A stretch of DNA of 7,931 nucleotides, from positions 1-7,931 of the forward strand of contig JAQUNE010000059.1 of NCBI GenBank assembly GCA_028717765.1. Direction: 5' to 3'. The position numbers and the translations under genes are program-made. This DNA comes from Candidatus Omnitrophota bacterium (GTDB lineage Bacteria; Omnitrophota; Koll11; Gygaellales; Profunditerraquicolaceae). The notes beneath the pieces are model-generated. The model did no database searches and was not told where the DNA came from. It saw only the letters and a program-made list of their open reading frames with translations. Positions 5,737-7,931 of this stretch are shown in pieces (the first letter of the stretch is position 1; each line of letters opens with the position of its first letter).

Positions 5737-6912
5737 ATGCGCATAGATACACGGTTGGCTGAGCGTCTGAAAAAAATAAATCCTTCCTCGACACTTACCA
5801 TTACCAGCAAAGCAAAAAAGTTAAAAGCAGAAGGCCGTGACATCGTCAGCTTCGGCGCGGGGGAGCCGGATTTTGATACCCCTGATTTCGTCAAAGAAGC
5901 GGGCGTTAATGCGATTAAGTCCGGCTTTACCAAATACACCCCAACCACCGGCACCCCGGAATTAAACAAAGCCATTTCTGAAAAGTTCAAAAAAGACAAT
6001 TCCCTTAATTATGATCCCAGCCAAATAGTAGTTTCCTGTGGGGCAAAGCACAGTATTTTTAATATTCTTTTTGTCTTGATCGACCGCGCAGACGAAGTAT
6101 TGATACCTTGTCCGTATTGGGTGAGCTATCCGGAAATGGTGAACCTTTGCGAGGGGACTCCAAAATTCATTAAAACCAAGCCGGAAAATAAATTCAAAAT
6201 GACGCTCGATGACCTCGAGCGCCACATTAACCCAAAAGCAAAAATTTTAATCTTAAACAGCCCTTCAAACCCTACCGGCTGTGTTTATACCCCTGAAGAG
6301 CTTAAAGAGATCGCGAAGATCTGTGTAAAGAAAAAGATTTTCGTGATTTCCGACGAAATATATGAGAAGATTATTTATGATGGGGCAACACACACCTCTA
6401 TTGCTTCTTTAGGTAAAGACATCTACGACCTTTCGATTACTGTTAACGGGCTCTCAAAAAGTTATTCCATGACTGGTTGGCGCATTGGCTACATGGGTGG
6501 GCCGCAGGATATCGTGGATGCGATCTCAAAGTTACAGGATCACACTACTTCATGTCCGTCTTCAATTAGCCAGAAGGCGGCTGTGGCAGCATTAAACGAT
6601 TCCGGGGATTTTGCCAAAAAGCTTACACTTGAATTTCAACAAAGAAGGGATTATTGCCTGAAACGCTTAGGCGGCATGCAAAGGATCGGCTTTGTAAAAC
6701 CTGAAGGGGCATTCTACATTTTTTGTGATATTTCTAAAACCAGGCTTAAATCGTTGAGTTTTGCCAACCGCCTGCTTGATGAAGCGATGGTCGCAGTGAT
6801 CCCCGGAGATGGTTTTGGCAGGGATGATTATATCCGGATCAGTTTTGCTACTAGCATGGAACAATTGGAAAAAGGATTAAATAGAATAGAAGAGTGGTTA
6901 AATAAGCTCTAA
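5737..6912 (+). CDS. aspC: Class I PLP-dependent aminotransferase, aspartate aminotransferase subgroup Ib type
   Basis: Probably a cytosolic aspartate aminotransferase (aspartate + 2-oxoglutarate = oxaloacetate + glutamate). Length 391 aa is normal. The fold-type I pattern is complete: SFGAGEPDFDTP (38-49), PYWVSYPEM (126-134), NSPSNPTG (174-181) with N178, SDEIYE (205-210) with D206 and Y209, the PLP lysine K241 in GLSKSYSMTGWRIGY with R249, and R367 (YIRISFAT) for the substrate alpha-carboxylate. The overall pattern resembles the Thermus/Rhizobium-like Ib group, some of which also act as prephenate aminotransferases in Phe/Tyr synthesis. T19 and K104 lie near positions that I recall being linked to that activity, so dual function is possible but unproven. 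Other family names are aspB and aatA. No strong ribosome site precedes it. The gene sits 28 nt after rplQ and 7 nt before leuC, so the two are likely co-transcribed. Confidence 0.9.
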   Translation: MRIDTRLAERLKKINPSSTLTITSKAKKLKAEGRDIVSFGAGEPDFDTPDFVKEAGVNAIKSGFTKYTPTTGTPELNKAISEKFKKDNSLNYDPSQIVVSCGAKHSIFNILFVLIDRADEVLIPCPYWVSYPEMVNLCEGTPKFIKTKPENKFKMTLDDLERHINPKAKILILNSPSNPTGCVYTPEELKEIAKICVKKKIFVISDEIYEKIIYDGATHTSIASLGKDIYDLSITVNGLSKSYSMTGWRIGYMGGPQDIVDAISKLQDHTTSCPSSISQKAAVAALNDSGDFAKKLTLEFQQRRDYCLKRLGGMQRIGFVKPEGAFYIFCDISKTRLKSLSFANRLLDEAMVAVIPGDGFGRDDYIRISFATSMEQLEKGLNRIEEWLNKL

Positions 6913-6919
6913 ATTAAAT

Positions 6920-7931
6920 ATGGGCCAGACAATCGCGGAAAAAATATTAAGCGCGCACGCCGGTAAAAATCTTAAAGCCGGAGATTTTGCGATTTGCAAG
7001 GTTGATTTTACTTTTGGCCAGGACGGCACGTCGTCGATTATTATCGACAGGATTAAAGAACTTGGGGTCGATAGCTTAAAAACAAAATTCTGTATGGTAA
7101 TTGACCATAGCGCGCCCTCGCCAAATGAAGGGGTTTCCCGGGTGCATAAAAAAATGCGCACCTTTGCCCAAGATTACCGCTCTTTTTTATATGATATCGG
7201 CTGCGGGGTTTGCCATCAGGTAATTCCCGAATCAGGAAATATTCTGCCGGGAGATTTGGTGTTGGGAGCAGATTCGCATACCTGTACTTATGGCGCATTA
7301 AGCGCGTTTTCTACTGGCGTAGGTTCTACTGACCTGGCAATTACCGCTGCCACTGGAAAGAACTGGTTTAAAGTACCCGAAACCATAAAAATTATTGTTA
7401 AAGGAAAAATACCAAAAGGGATTTACGCCAAGGATATTATACTGTATATTATTACTAAGATAGGAGCTGACGGAGCAACCTATGAAGCAGTAGAATTCTC
7501 CGGCCCGGTAATCGATAAATTAAATATGGATGGCCGTTTTACTATTTGTAATATGGTAGTAGAGATGGGTGCGAAAGCTGGTTTTATGCCCGTAGATAAA
7601 AAAACTTTATTTTGGCTCAAAGCAAGGGGAGTGAAAAGCAATAAAATCAAACCTATAAACGCGGATAATGATGCGAAATATACAAAAGTTTTAGAATATG
7701 ATATTTCGCGCTTAGCGCCGCAGGTTGCGCGTCCGCATAGCGTGGATAGCGCGGTTGCGGTTAAAGAATTAAAAGACGTGAAGATCGATGAAGGCTACCT
7801 GGGAACTTGTACTAATGGCAGGCTAGAGGATTTAAAAATTGCCGCAAGTGTTTTAAAAGGAAAAAAAGTTTTTCCGGGGGTAAAATTTATCATCGCTCCG
7901 GCTTCCCGCTCAATTTATCTTGAGGCAATAA
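6920..7931 (+). CDS. leuC: 3-isopropylmalate dehydratase large subunit / homoaconitase family (3'-truncated by window edge)
   Basis: A member of the aconitase superfamily: the large, Fe-S-bearing subunit that with a small LeuD partner isomerises 2- to 3-isopropylmalate in leucine synthesis. The visible 337 residues start MGQTIAEKIL, a standard opening. Conserved parts are VDF..GQDGTS (28-38), IDH (61-63), GVCHQ (96-100), LGADSHTCTYGA (115-126), ATGKNWFKVPETI (144-156), NMVVEMGAKAGF (211-222) and GTCTNGRLEDL (295-305). C297 should be the first [4Fe-4S] ligand; the other two (a C-X2-C further on) lie beyond the window. The compact pattern fits the ~420 aa archaeal-type LeuC/HacA group rather than the ~466 aa E. 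coli type, so homoaconitase-like substrates (lysine or other pathways) cannot be excluded. There is no clear ribosome site; it begins 7 nt after the aminotransferase stop and is probably coupled to it. The truncation is only the window edge. Confidence 0.93.
   Translation, partial: MGQTIAEKILSAHAGKNLKAGDFAICKVDFTFGQDGTSSIIIDRIKELGVDSLKTKFCMVIDHSAPSPNEGVSRVHKKMRTFAQDYRSFLYDIGCGVCHQVIPESGNILPGDLVLGADSHTCTYGALSAFSTGVGSTDLAITAATGKNWFKVPETIKIIVKGKIPKGIYAKDIILYIITKIGADGATYEAVEFSGPVIDKLNMDGRFTICNMVVEMGAKAGFMPVDKKTLFWLKARGVKSNKIKPINADNDAKYTKVLEYDISRLAPQVARPHSVDSAVAVKELKDVKIDEGYLGTCTNGRLEDLKIAASVLKGKKVFPGVKFIIAPASRSIYLEAI

Noticed and set aside
1..7931. Mobile element, CRISPR, phage, toxin-antitoxin or other undescribed system
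   Set aside because: No transposase, direct repeat array, integrase, tRNA or small paired ORFs are visible; every gene belongs to a well-known housekeeping family and the spacing leaves no room for hidden modules.

Overview
The window is a bacterial chromosome segment with every convincing gene on the + strand. It covers the distal spc operon and the alpha operon, followed by two amino-acid biosynthesis genes. Order: secY (5' end missing), adk, map, infA, rpmJ, rpsM, rpsK, rpsD, rpoA, rplQ, a class I aminotransferase (aspC-like), and a leuC-type dehydratase large subunit cut by the right edge. The proteins are clearly bacterial (IF-1, RpmJ, and an alpha subunit with a C-terminal domain). The base composition is moderate. 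S13 and L17 carry lysine-rich tails, and the linked dehydratase appears to be the shorter 'archaeal/HacA-like' LeuC form. This fits an uncultured or deep-branching bacterial phylum; Omnitrophota or a relative is my guess, at low confidence and without a database search.

Positions 1-2608 are tightly packed: secY/adk overlap by 4 nt, adk/map by about 20 nt, map/infA by 8 nt and infA/rpmJ by 4 nt, which suggests translational coupling. Positions 2614-5708 hold rpsM-rpsK-rpsD-rpoA-rplQ with short gaps and mostly good Shine-Dalgarno sequences. The longest gap in this part (3040-3096, before rpsK) holds two back-to-back hairpins that end exactly at an AGGAGG ribosome binding site. Positions 5737-7931 hold the aminotransferase and leuC, 7 nt apart, with no visible terminator separating them from rplQ. 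No stretch longer than 57 nt is without a gene.

Together the genes encode the protein-export channel, adenylate balancing, N-terminal Met removal, translation initiation, small- and large-subunit ribosomal proteins and the RNA polymerase alpha scaffold: a growth-rate cassette. An amino-acid supply pair is apparently appended to it. Adk, RpmJ and S4 all keep complete zinc-binding cysteine sets.

I found no mobile element, CRISPR array, tRNA, rRNA or defence-like system. The window is a conserved housekeeping region. The points worth a second look are modest: the rpsK leader structure, the long L17 tail, the S13 tail, the mixed operon layout and the metabolic tail of the operon.
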